DNA of 64,000 nt. It comes from Larix kaempferi (taxonomy: Eukaryota; Streptophyta; Pinopsida; Pinales; Pinaceae). The position numbers were made by a program, and so were the translations under genes. Position 1 is the stretch's first letter, and each line of letters begins with the position of its first letter. The stretch is taken from contig BSBM01000232.1 of assembly GCA_027924585.1 (NCBI GenBank), positions 32,139,001 through 32,203,000 on the forward strand, written 5' to 3'. This document shows, one piece after another, positions 34,337 through 45,469 of the stretch. Below the pieces are notes generated by a model. That model was given only the letters and a program-made list of their open reading frames with translations. It searched no databases and was not told the origin of the DNA.

Positions 34337-34922
34337 TGTTGAAATATTGTAACTTCTAAGAATATTATATTTGTACTTTATTATTCTGGAGATGTTTCAT
34401 TCCTTTGTGAAGACCTTATTGCATATCCGGAGATGTTTATTCCTTCGTCGGAATGTGGTAACTTGGGTTATTAGACTTCCCTATTGGGGGTCGGCCCTGT
34501 ATGTGTTATGTGGGTCAAAGGGTTATTAGACCACCCTAGAGGGGTCGGCCCAGTCAGTTGTAATGGGGTGTTTAACCCAGTGGTTAAGTTGGGGCCGACC
34601 TAGTTAATGTAAAAGACAAGTCGGGGATGTGTTCCTCATTTAACACACAACACACTCACTTGTGATTAGCGCATAGGTGAGGGAGAGATCTGCTATGGAG
34701 GAGAAGGATCTCATGGTTGAGGATTACATCTTTGTATTTGCTGGTCATCTATATTGAGGAAGCTTTGCTGGGTTTTCTACCCCATGAGGGTTTCCCAGGA
34801 TAAATCTGTGTCTCTTGTGTTTATGCTGTGCTTGTTGTTCTTTCAGTGATCCTTTATATGCTATTGTTGTGAAATGGAATGTAATGCTGATATTTTCTAT
34901 CTTAGCATATTGAATCTTAACA
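34337..34922 (+). repeat. 3' LTR of element E, lacking the TATA box
   Basis: 586 bp. It matches the 5' LTR but lacks 17 bp (GTATAAATAGAGGAGGT region) between two short direct repeats of (A/G)TGTG, so the TATA box is gone. Confidence 0.93.
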
Positions 34923-34927
34923 GGTTG

Positions 34928-35519
34928 CAGCTAAAAGCTTCATCAAAAGGAACTGCAAATACCATGTACGTGAATTTTTATCTTCCATTCTCACAAATGG
35001 CTACACAAATTTGTGTGAATTTCATATGTTACTAAACTTCAAGGAAGATGATAACAATTATAAGGCATTTAGATTCCACATTTCATCTTACATTTTTATA
35101 TTATTAGCTTGTTGGCATATGATGTAAAGCAAAATGATTTTGGTCCCTATTGACTAAAGTTGAATCCTGTATTTAGATTCAAGCATAAAGTTTATGTCAT
35201 GAAAGCATTGCAAACACTCCCACAATCTTGTATTTTTATCTAAATGCGATTGGAGTTACTGTATACATTTAGAAGATCATGAGTATGCAAGATCCAAACC
35301 TAGTAGTATTTACTAAATGTGTTGTTAGGTTTTTATTTGCAAAAAATTGCTAGAATTCTATAAACAATAGTAAAAATTAAGCTAGGATCCCTTGTGATGA
35401 ACTAGTTTGTAGAACCTTTGATTACGTACAACGATTAAACTAGTTTGCAGAATCTCTTCTTCTGTACACCGATTAAACTTTAACTTTGTGTGATATTCAA
35501 GTTGAAGCACTTACGAAAA
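34928..35519. other. Spacer between elements E and F
   Basis: The first ~100 bp complete the duplicated unit split by element E. The rest is AT-rich and without a recognisable gene. Confidence 0.6.
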
Positions 35520-35726
35520 TGTTAAATATTAATCATAATTAGTTAGCCTAACCTAACTTTAACCTAACTGTTATACTGTTACATGAAAGTTATGGTGTTT
35601 TGTAATATATATGTACATCTTTGTGCATATGCTAGATAGCTTAATAGCTCATTAATATATTGCCTTTTCTGCCTTTGTTGATCTTCACATCTTCTTTATC
35701 TATTCTTTATGATGTGTTGTCTAACA
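35520..35726 (+). repeat. 5' LTR of element F
   Basis: 207 bp, TGTTAAATATT...CTAACA. The 3' copy is 9 bp longer because TTCTTTATC is repeated near its end. Confidence 0.93.
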
Positions 35727-35727
35727 G

Positions 35728-35740
35728 TGGTATCAGAGTG
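35728..35740 (+). other. Primer binding site of element F
   Basis: TGGTATCAGAGTG one base after the LTR end, the initiator tRNA-Met type. Confidence 0.88.
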
Positions 35741-37948
35741 GAAGGTCTAAAGGCCTGGACATAAAAGGAGGAAGCCTGCTGTCAGTCAAAGGAGCAGAAA
35801 AGGATCTACATATCCATTGGAAGAGATGAAATGAAGGAACTGTGAAAATTTGCTAAGTGTGGAGATTGTTGAGAAAAACCTGGATAAAGATCCTGCCCTA
35901 GCCGTATTCAGAACATAACCGGTTTTTGAAGAATATGTCATTGCATGCTGTGGGAATTCAGTAAGCCAAATTAATTACATGAATTATGTCATAGTTTTGT
36001 GAAGATTGGGTGCAAAATAGTTGGTTTGCTCAAAATAATTTATTTGATTAAGAGGGGGCTTCCTTTTATTCTTCAAAGATGACTGTCATTCAACTTGTTA
36101 TGATGTTTTGAAGTTTCCACATCAAATACTAGATGCAGTAGATTTGGTAGATGATTATTTGGGATGATTGTTGTAGCTCTATTAAAATTTAAAAGCATAC
36201 TAGAGTTTTGCTGATGACGATCCCAAAGGACAAGAACCAAAGTTTATTTGCAACGTTCTGCATTGAAATCGTTGAGGATAAAATTGATTGGTTTTGAATC
36301 TGTGCTGGAAGAGTTCCCAAGTTGTACCCGTGAAGGAGGAGTTCTGGTAGACCCATGAAAGATGGAAGCCTTTTCTTAGAGGTTATGCAGTGAACGGGTT
36401 GAAGTTTCTCAACGTGACCTACCATTATGCAAAGAAGAACAAAAAAGAACATTGATTTGAGGACTGAACGATCTCTGGTGCTAGGGGATTAATCTTTGTG
36501 TCCACACTTGATTAAAAGTCTACGTATTTCTATTTAAATGACACATGATTGATTTAGTTGGAGAGAATTTTGCAGTCAATTATATGAAGATGCACTCAGC
36601 GTTGATTATGTTCAAGATCGATGGCTCATGATGTCATTTCCATTTTTATATAAAACTCAGAGTGCAGCGAAAGTATTTGGAGTCCAGTGTCACTACTCCA
36701 AAAGGTTTGCCTGGCAATTTGTGTGAACGGTCGTTTTGCTCGTTGTTAAAAGAAACCCAAGAACCATGTGTAGAACTCAAAAAAACTGAATCACTGCATT
36801 GTGAAAGTCTGCGTTATGGTAATCCCAAATCCTGGAGTGTTGAGGTGTTCTAGCATTAAGAAGCGGTTTCCAGAGAGTGAGGTTTTCTCTGGCCTGTTCA
36901 TCTTTCAGGTCTGTATGTGAGTGTTGTGTGCCGATTGTGGAGAAGACTGCATACAAGAGCCACATGTAGCAAATTGAAATATTGTGGAAGAACTCGTGTG
37001 AAAGATGGGTGTAGCTGCTGTCTATTTCCGTGAAGGAGCTAAATAGGGGCCACTGGAAGCAGGTGTACTAGAGGAAGCCGTGGAGGACGAGTTTCTACAG
37101 AATCCGGGAGGAAAAGACAAGCATAAGCACACAATCAGAAAAGAGAAGCATAAGCACACAGTCAGAACATAGGTGATGTCTAGTTGTTGTCTTATTGAAG
37201 GTGGTAAAGTGGAGCTAACCGGGAATAATTGAAAATATATTTTGGTGGCAAGGAATTGTTTATAAGCTTATGTTGAATCATTAAAAAGGAGATTAGCTTA
37301 TGATAATTATAAAGCTTGTGTTGAAGAAGTGTCGCGTTTTGGATCCTTTGAATATTGTGGGCCAAACCCATATATGGGATTTAGCAAGCCAAATTGAAGA
37401 TTGCAGCCATTTCTAGAGAAACTAAAACAAAGTTTCCAGCATCCAGAATTTTTGAACAACAATTCAACACTTCTTTTCTGAACTTGTTCCTGTTCAGAAA
37501 CTTTTTACTTGCATTCTGTGTTTTTGCAAGCTTTCTGGTACTTACTATTGTGTTTGTAAGTATCAAATATTGTTGAATTGAATTATGATTGTAATTGTGT
37601 GCATTATTGGTTGAACCCAACACCCTTTTGAGTTTAAATTTTCTATTATTGAGTTGGATTATTATAAATGGGTGAAAGAAGACGTGCAACAAAAAGAAAA
37701 GTGCACATTCTGAACTAGTTTATGTTCAGAAATTTAAGAAGTTATGAATGAAGGACCAAATATTCTAAACCTGTTTATTTTTAGAGATTTCAGCAGCCAA
37801 ATGAAGTTAATGCAGTTGATAACTTGATACTGACAGGGGGGGTATCAACGTCATGTTCCAAGTTTGTTTTAAAGCCCGTGAACAAATAATCAAATAGGAA
37901 ACAAGTAATGAGGCTTGTTCCTGAACATACTCATTGATTGACATGGTT
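35741..37948 (+). other. Interior of element F, left part, no recognisable coding
   Basis: Only short frames of unclear character are found. Around 37480-37790 three similar inverted words (GAACTTGTTCCTGTTC, GAACTAGTTTATGTTC and a decayed third) occur. I cannot name any gene fragment. Confidence 0.5.
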
Positions 37949-37953
37949 AATGG

Positions 37954-39001
37954 TGTTATAGGTCAAAATTGCACCTCTCCGTCCGTGATCACCCTGAGCT
38001 GCTGATCACACAAAAGGACAATGTGGATGGAGGAGCATGTTGACCTTGGACCATATGAGAACTCATCCCATTTCCTGAAAATACTGGAAAACCACAAAAA
38101 ATATCATTTTAAGATATGAGCGCTACTCTACTTAAAGAGACTAGCGCCCATACGCGACTCCAGTGTATAATAGTAGCGTCCATATCAATATATACGCTAC
38201 TCCTTCTTAGCAAAGTAGCGCTCGACATTTAAAACTGAATGAGCGCTAGTTGTTAAACAATAGGGTAGCGCCCTATACGCTACTCCACTGAGTAATAGTC
38301 GCGTATATCTTAAAAGATGATTAAAAAATATATTAATCCATCGAGGAGGATTAGTTGATGGTAGTTTCTTAACTTCCCCAACCTCCTCCATTGACCTGAA
38401 CTGCTTCTTTAAACCTATAAATACCAAGAAGGCTAAAGGAGCAAGGTTAGAAATTATGAATAGAAATTATTGCTAGAAAAGCTAGAGGATGAGTTAATGG
38501 AGAAACTTTAAGACATTGGAGAAGTTGTTGCAGAAGACATCCAAGCCAGAGCAGAGCCAGAGCCCAGAATCTAGTTGCAGGAGCCTGCTTCATTGCCAGG
38601 TATACTTGTACTTCATTCTATTTTTTGACAAATAAAGGTTGAAGTGTTTTTCTTGTTCCAATCTGAATGTGTCAGGAAATGGCATTTTAAATTGGATTTA
38701 TTTTGGTCAATGCTGAATATTAAACATTGTTCTTGTTTATGTCAATCTTTATATGTTGCCCAAAATGTTTTGAGAAAGGTATTGTTGTTGCAGGTTTGCT
38801 GAAGGAAAGGTAGATTTGGAAGCTGGATACGAGACCGAGTCAAGGCTAGGATCAGACTTCGGCTAAAAGGTATGTTCCCTAAATCTACAATCTATTTCTT
38901 TTTGTAAATGCCTCTGTAATAGCATTAATACACTTACCTGTCACCCCAACCAAGTTGATAGTAGTAGTTTCCTTGCTATAGGGTAGAAATATCCGCCAAC
39001 A
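37954..39001 (+). repeat. 5' LTR of element D
   Basis: It contains a TATA box (TATAAATA, 38416-38423) and, 110-300 bp upstream of it, the GTAGCG/CGCTAC motif cluster. Confidence 0.95.
38119..38305. promoter_or_regulatory. GTAGCG/CGCTAC motif cluster in the 5' LTR of element D
   Basis: About ten copies of the motif or one-base variants in both orientations lie in ~190 bp (for example 38121, 38143, 38173, 38194, 38216, 38243, 38266 and 38278). Two facing pairs form inverted repeats with A/T-rich centres (GTAGCGCCCTATACGCTAC). Confidence 0.8.
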
Positions 39002-39004
39002 GAT

Positions 39005-39022
39005 TGGCGACCATACTGGGGA
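39005..39022 (+). other. Primer binding site of element D
   Basis: TGGCGACCATACTGGGGA begins three bases after the LTR. It is of the TGGCGAC type found in Tat elements; the tRNA is not assigned here. Confidence 0.75.
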
Positions 39023-39186
39023 AATAGAGTTTTTGTCTTTAGGAAACCCTGTTCTTGTGTGTCTTCTCAGTTTGTTTTGACTTCTTTGATGTGTCAAGAA
39101 CCCTTTTAGGTATCCCTTGCCTTTTTCTTGCCTGCTTTCATCAGTTTTTTATACCTTCCAAAGTCAGTTTTCAAGCCTTTGAAATA

Positions 39187-39290
39187 TGAGCGCTACTCTG
39201 ATATATGTACAGTAGCGCCCATACGCTACTGTGCTGTATATACAGTAGCACCCGTTTTAGTAGGGGCGCGAGTTTCTCTACTACACAGTA
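39187..39290. promoter_or_regulatory. GTAGCG/CGCTAC motif cluster in the leader of element D
   Basis: GAGCGCTACT, CAGTAGCGCCCATACGCTACTG, CAGTAGCACCC and related words lie within ~100 bp, about 170 bp behind the primer binding site. Element A has its GCGATC array in the same place. Confidence 0.8.
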
Positions 39291-40995
39291 GAGTACACTT
39301 TCTGAAGCAGTCGATTTTTGGTTTGCTTGTTTTTAGCCCTTGGATTTGATTTGCTGACTGTGCTGTAGGATCCCCTTGATGATTGCATGAGGTTTTTAAT
39401 TGTTGTTCAAGTCATAGAACCTCTCCTTAAAGTTTTTTCCATCTTTTAAACCGCTTGTTGACCTTTGGGATTTTTGAGACTTTTTGGAAGACTTGGTGGT
39501 GTTTGGTGACGAACACTTTCACTTTTTCAGACCCTGACTGCATGTTGCCCGCTTACAAACCTGCATACCCCTGTATCCGCTGTTTGTGGTGACAGTTGTC
39601 TACTCTCTACTACTCCCATCCTTTGTTTAGGGTTTGGTCCTTGGTAGAGCCTCTAGGGTGTCTTTTTTTTGGTCAAGTTTCATTCTTCCTAGACTCCTTG
39701 TCTTCTGCTGGTTACAAGTGCTTTTTAAACAGCTGTAGGCTAGTTTCACCTCTCAGTTTCTTTGTGTTAGTAGGGAAGCTTGCTTGTCTACTTGTGCTTG
39801 GCTTTGTGGTCTTGCTAGGGCTAGATACTTTAGGTCAGTCCTGTGGTGTCTTTCTCCTTTGTTTTCTTCCACTTTGTGCCCAAGTTTAGAGGCTTTTTCC
39901 TTTGTAAAAAACCTGTAGATCAAGTCTTTCTCGAGCTAGGGTTTCGACAGCTATAGGCTTAAGAATTTTTAGCCATACTTACACACTTTGCATAAAAAGT
40001 TTTATTTGGCTTTCCATTTTTGCATAGTTCTTTTTCGTTTATTGAAAAAGCAAAAAAAAAATTTGGTATTTCAAGCTTAAGTAGAACTTGTTTCGGTTAT
40101 TGCAAAATAGCTTAGTATAATTTCAAAAAGAAAACAAAATTTTTTAAGTAAGTTTGCTTAGATTTTCAGTTTTGAAAAAAGAAGTAGATGAAAAAATGAA
40201 AAGAACTTTGTTGTAGGAAGATTTGAGTATATTTGCACTTTTGTTTTATTGTTATAACCACGCTCACACACTCACTATCCTTTTTGCGTAATAAAAGCCC
40301 TAAAATTTGTTAATAAAATGAACTAGAAACTTTTTCTTTTTAGGGTACACTACACCAACTAGTTTTGGTTAGGGTCTTGGGTTTAAATCACCTTAAACCA
40401 CCCAAGATCACACATTGCGCAACAATCGTAGTGAGACTATCATAGGCAAACCCACCTCACTCAAAATTTGCCTGGGATCTATGCAGTAGGTCATTGCGAG
40501 ATCAGTTTGTGGGAATACCCCTCCTACTTGCTGTTCGAGCATACACCAGGATCGGATTGCATATTGGGGACTCTTTCGAGTTTCGGGCTTAGCTACCCTG
40601 CCCACGCTTTCTGATTCGACCGGTGACTGTTCCCCCAGGAATTTTTGGTGTTGTGGTATCCATAGTATCAGACTTCTAGGTTCATACACAGGTGACAACA
40701 GAGGGTATATCTGATGTACCTAAGACAGACGTGGGAGGAAACCCCGTGCAGGTCTTTGGGAGGGCGGTTGGGTGATTCCAGCGCTTGCACCCTTAGTCAT
40801 TGTATTGTGGACCCCGGGTAACTGTCTTTCTTCCTTCGTTGATCTGTTTTGGGCCCTAATCATCCCAGACTCTTCTCCGGAAGGCACCTTTGTTTGACTG
40901 GTTTGTATACTTAGGAATTTTTTTAGTTGATGTGCTGTTTGCCCCTTAGTCTTAGTGGCCACTAGGTTTTAGTCTGTTATTTTATATTTATAATC
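39291..40995 (+). other. Untranslated leader of element D
   Basis: No protein-like frame; open stretches here are of unlikely composition. Parts resemble the leader of element A in order and wording. Confidence 0.6.
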
Positions 40996-43900
40996 ACGGA
41001 GAATCAACAACTCTGTAGATCGAGAAGGATTCAAAACCTTCCACCAGTTAGGACAGAACCTATACAACCAGCCAGACGACAGCGGGTAAACCCCGGTATT
41101 TCATCAGAAATTACCTCTGAAATAGAATTGCTTGAAGAAATCCTTGTAACAGAAAACCTTGAAATTGAGGTTCCTGAGGAACCACTACCAGGTATCACAG
41201 ATCAGCAACACTTTAGTACTGTTGACGTGGAAGATCTTACTTCCGCGGAGTATAGCACTCCTTTCAATCCTCCCTTAACCAATACTAGAATTCCGCTTCT
41301 GTCACCTGTTGGTTTCCAGCAGCCCCTTTTCAGTGCAGATCTTTTGTTTCCCGATCACCTGATGTCTAACTCAGGAGGTGAACAAGGGGGTCCCCAAACT
41401 CCCACTTTAGGTATGAATACCAGCACAGTTAACCCTTCTTTTACTGCTACATCTAGTCAGGCACAAACCAGATCTGTGCCTACTCCATCTTTCAGTTTCA
41501 ACACTAGTACATTAGGAATGCCTAGTTTTACAACAATGGCATCTATTCCTACGTCTAATGTTGGACCTAGCAGTATGGCCAACTGTGCAACACCTTCTAC
41601 TTCGCAACCGTTATATCAGATTCCTAGTACTTGGGTTTCCACACCTGTGGTAGGACCAAGTGCTTCTGCAAACATGCCAGTCATGGGTACCATGACTGCA
41701 CCGTCCACATCAGCTTCTACTGGTTTCAACACCTTTGTAGGCCCTAACTTGAATCAAGGTAACATGCCTGCATGTAACACCCCTTTTTCCTTATTCTCAG
41801 GGGGAGGGGGTAATATCTTTAACTAGCAATATGGCGGGGCTAACACCCAGCCACAGTGGATGAACCCACAACGCACTAATCCACTCTCGTATGGGTGGGG
41901 AAACTTTAATAACTCTTTCGTACAACAACAACAGCTGGCAGGGGGCAACCCCTACCAACAAATATCTGGGGGTAACCCCTACCAACAGTTAACTGGGGGC
42001 AACCCCTATCAACAGTTGGTGGGTGGCAACTCCTATCAGCACATGGCCGGGGACAATCCTTATCACCAGATGGATGGGGGAAACCCCTACCAACAATTCA
42101 TGGGACAAACGATGGGTGGTTCCCCTTATCAAGCATCATCTTACCGGCCTCGTCTACCTTTCCTGGCAACTTTGAATTTGCCAGACCTTTCGAAACTAAC
42201 AAATGATCCTGTGTGTCATAATGCCACGTGGCCATCAGTTCCCACCAAATTACCTTCGGATATTCCAAAATTCGAAGGCAAAACAGGTGAAGATCCTGGT
42301 GACCATGTCACTACCTTCCACCTTTGGTGTTCTTCCAATTCCTTAAATGAGGATTCCATCAGATTGAGATTGTTTCAAAGGACCTTAACTGGTCCTGCAG
42401 CCAAATGGTACATTGAACTGCCTGCGGCTACTTTCTCTAGTTTTGGGGACCTAGCAACCGTCTTTTTGAACCATTTCCAGCTTCCTGTTCAGTATGATGC
42501 CGGAACAGAACTTTTGTCTACTTTTAGACAAAACAAAGCCACTCACCTATCTGACCACATTCAGGAGTGGCGAAGACGGAAGAGGCTCATAAAGGCCAAC
42601 ATTCCTCCAGAGTTTCTGCTTGAGTGGTACTTGAAATCACTCCTTCCTTATATTTCTAAGGAAGTAGTGACATCTGGAGTATCCAATGAAGAAGAAGCCA
42701 TCTTAAGGACTCAACAGTTAGACCTTGTATATGCACAATCTGGTTTACTGTACGAGATTATACCGGACGCACCGAGATCAAACACTGATCTGAGTAGACC
42801 CAAACCTGGACCACATGCTGACGGCATAGTGGGTTTAGTTAACTCTGCAGCCTTCGAAGCACTGACCAAACAGGTCCAAGCCTTAACTGTCAAACATTCG
42901 ACAGCAGACATCGCTTCCGTCATAACCTCTCCTTCTACTTCTGAATCTGTTAATCAGGTTCAGAACAATCAAAAGGGACCTCGACAGCCCAACAACAAAA
43001 AGAAGGGCAAGAAAGGAGAGGGGAACCAACAAAAGCCCAAAAAAGACAATGCCGAAGAGGGTAACAAGGAAGAAAAAAAGGATAAGTTCCCTTGTAAACT
43101 TTTCAAGCAGAACCACCTTACCCACCAATGCCCTCTACTAGAAGAAGCCCAGAAGCTCTTAAGAGAGAAGAAGCCTGCCATCTTGAAAGATCCATTTCCT
43201 AAAGGGCAAGGCTCAACTTCTGGCACCTCCAAAACTGGGGGCACTTCGCACACTTCGGTTGATCAAACATTTATAAACATGGTTAATTCAGATGCACTTT
43301 TGCAAACTAGAGCCAGGAACTATACCCCAGAAGCGCAGAAAAAGGATAAGGAGATTGCTGAATTCTCCACTCCACTCCACATACCTGTGGACCCAATGCC
43401 CAAGATTCCGAAAGGTGTCTTGAAGAGGGCATCGCACAATCCCAACACACGGGCTGCTTCCAACTACAATGTGGTTGAAGATCTAGCCCAAACCCCTTGT
43501 GCCATGTCTACTCTGGAAGTCTTGCAGAGTTGTCCATTGCAACGAAATGCACTTCTGGCAACTATTGGGAGTATGGAGTCCTCCAACATGTCTGCGCGAT
43601 TTGACATGACTGATGTCAAATACCGGTTGCCATATCACGTTGCCCTCCAGATTGAGGTCGTTCATGGTCCAATGACCATTAGACGAGCTGTAGTAGATGA
43701 GGGAGCGTCGACTTGCGTAATGTCGATTTCCTGTTGGAAAGCTCTAGGTTCTCTTGAGTTAGTCCCTTCCAACACAATGCTTACTGCATTTGATGGAAAA
43801 ACTTTCCGTCCACATCGAATTTTGCCATCATTTAATGTCACTTTGGCCGGTAAGATAGTTGCTGTTGAGATAGAAGTTCTGGACGCTCCGCTCGATTACA

Positions 43901-44748
43901 ATATGTTATTGGGCAGGAGTTGGACTTATGCCATGCAAGCTATAGCATCGGCAGTTTTTCGAGTGGTCATGTTCCCCTTTGAAGGTAATATCGTTACAGT
44001 CGATCAACTTTCTTTCACTCAAGGAAAACACCAGACTTCTACGGAAACCACGATTCCTTTGATTGATCAAACCACCCCAGTTAGTGAGAGTTTAGGAGCA
44101 GGACTTTTTGGATCACTAATTGGCACTTTTGACCTACCCGCTCCTACTTTATTTGTTGGTACTGAGGGATGCTCATTGTCTGAAACTCCTATGGTTAGTT
44201 CAATAACTGATCCTGAGTTTCACTCAACTGATACAAATCCCTCCGTGCCCACTCCTGTTGTAGAAGTTACCCACCTGGATTCTCATCAAACTACAACAGA
44301 ACATATGTCGACTCAATTGGTGTCTGCTGAGTCAAACATAGATTGTGCCACTACTCAGACACCTGACCCGATCCATTCTCTCGACAGTTCAGGAATTACT
44401 TTACCTTTTGATGAGGAAATGTTAGAAGCTTTGAATGACCCGGACCATCCTCGTGAAAATATAGATCGTGTGTCCTTCTTGTTTCCTTTTCTTAACTTGT
44501 TAGAGAGAGGTGAATTTTGTTCACCACCAGATGAGAATACTGGTCTAACCCCTTCACAAGTTGCTATTGTTGAAGCAAATAGATTACATACCTCGTTGGT
44601 GAACATTTTCACTGGAGTTAACGGAAATATTTTCTTTGAGACAGGATGTTATCTCGACGAGATCATCCCATATACCAATCTTTTTCGTGAGTTCCATAAC
44701 ACCTTTGCCCGGCCTCCTGAGGAGGATCCAGGCATTGACCCTACCTGA
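40996..44748 (+). pseudogene. Gag-protease polyprotein of element D, one stop codon
   Basis: A single frame runs from about 40966 to the TGA at 44746 with one TAG at 41824. A likely start is the ACG at 40996 (then ENQQLCRSRRIQNLPPV); no ATG exists before 41362. Behind the stop lie six GGNPYQQ-type repeats (41938-42110). Next come the Gag core (FEGKTGEDPGDHVTTFHLW, RTLTGPAAKWYIE; about 42270-42420), a basic Lys-rich stretch (42960-43090), and a broken zinc knuckle CKLFKQNHLTHQC with the second Cys replaced and one residue short. The protease part follows (VVDEGASTCVMS at about 43690, LDYNMLLGRSWTYAM at about 43890). The frame ends before any reverse transcriptase sequence. Without the single stop the product would exceed 1,200 residues. 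Confidence 0.88.
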
Positions 44749-44867
44749 AGAAGTACTACGCCTAGGCTGAGATACTTTTTCTTGTAACATAGCTGTATAT
44801 TTTTGTAAAGCTAGTTTTGTTATGCTCGTTAGGTGATCTTATGTGTGTTTTTCATGTCATGTACCAG
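44749..44867. other. Short spacer marking the RT-integrase deletion in element D
   Basis: 119 bp, T-rich, ending TTTTTCATGTCATGTACCAG just before the aRNH ATG. In element A the corresponding interval holds reverse transcriptase, RNase H and integrase. Confidence 0.75.
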
Positions 44868-45290
44868 ATGTCAACCGCACATTTCTTAGGATTCGCTGAT
44901 GGTGCTAGTCGCCACACCTGTCAGTTGGCTGCAGCAGCTTGGGTCATTTACTCACCCGCTGACCAACTTGTTTCTTCGGGGGGGGTTTGTTTGGGACCTA
45001 CCATGAATAATGTAGCTGAATACAGTGCAGTTATAGAACTCCTCCGAGATGCTCTCAGTCATGACATTTCGTACCTGGAGGTAAGGCTTGACTCACAATT
45101 AATTGTTTTTCAGTTAACAGGTGTCTATCAGATTAGGGATCCAGGATTGCTACGTCAGTTTCTACGAGTTAGACTATTGGAAAGACATTTTCATTCTATT
45201 AGATATGAACACATTCCGAGAAGTTTAAACACTTTAGCTGATTCTTTAGCAAACTATGTGTTAGATTGGCATTTGCATCATACATTATAA
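44868..45290 (+). CDS. Archaeal-type RNase H of element D, open frame
   Basis: 140 residues starting MSTAHFLGFADGASR. All four expected acidic positions are present: Asp in GFADGAS, Glu in NNVAEYSAV, Asp in VRLDSQLIVFQ and Asp in NTLADSLAN. It aligns over its whole length with the broken aRNH of element A. It should cut RNA in RNA:DNA hybrids during reverse transcription, a job for which Tat elements have a second enzyme besides the classical RNase H; here the classical one is missing. The start was chosen because ATG directly follows a splice-acceptor-like CAG, as in A; in-frame ATGs also exist a little upstream. Confidence 0.85.
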   Translation: MSTAHFLGFADGASRHTCQLAAAAWVIYSPADQLVSSGGVCLGPTMNNVAEYSAVIELLRDALSHDISYLEVRLDSQLIVFQLTGVYQIRDPGLLRQFLRVRLLERHFHSIRYEHIPRSLNTLADSLANYVLDWHLHHTL

Positions 45291-45469
45291 ACAACATTAC
45301 ACACATAAAATTTAAAACGCATACACATGTAAATAACCGATACTGTATATAACTAGTACCGTATCAAAAAATATGAGTTTTGAGTCATGAGTCTCTCAAG
45401 TCAAGTCATAAAAGTACAAAAGCTGGGCATGGTAGCCTAAAAAATATATACATTAATGTTTTTCTTCTC
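45291..45469. terminator. Convergent 3' ends of aRNH and antisense gene
   Basis: A 179-bp AT-rich spacer between two converging frames. A-rich words lie on both strands and may serve polyadenylation in either direction; no perfect AATAAA is seen. Confidence 0.3.

Larger units (their letters stand above)
28172..34927 (+). mobile_element. Element E: decayed Ty1/copia retrotransposon
   Basis: LTRs 28177-28779 and 34337-34922 (TGTTGAAATATT...ATCTTAACA) enclose a perfect copia-type primer binding site (TGGTATCAGAGC, 28780-28791) and a polypurine tract (TTAAGGGGGAG) before the 3' LTR. GGTTG is duplicated at 28172-28176 and 34923-34927. Of the coding region only the reverse transcriptase/RNase H end (31560-32570) is recognisable; gag, protease and integrase are gone or unreadable. 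About 1.7 kb between RNase H and the 3' LTR is made largely of tandem repeats. Confidence 0.92.

Noticed and set aside
39596-39889. 97-residue hydrophobic frame in the leader of element D
   Set aside because: Leu/Phe/Cys-rich translation of a T-rich leader; element A has no counterpart.
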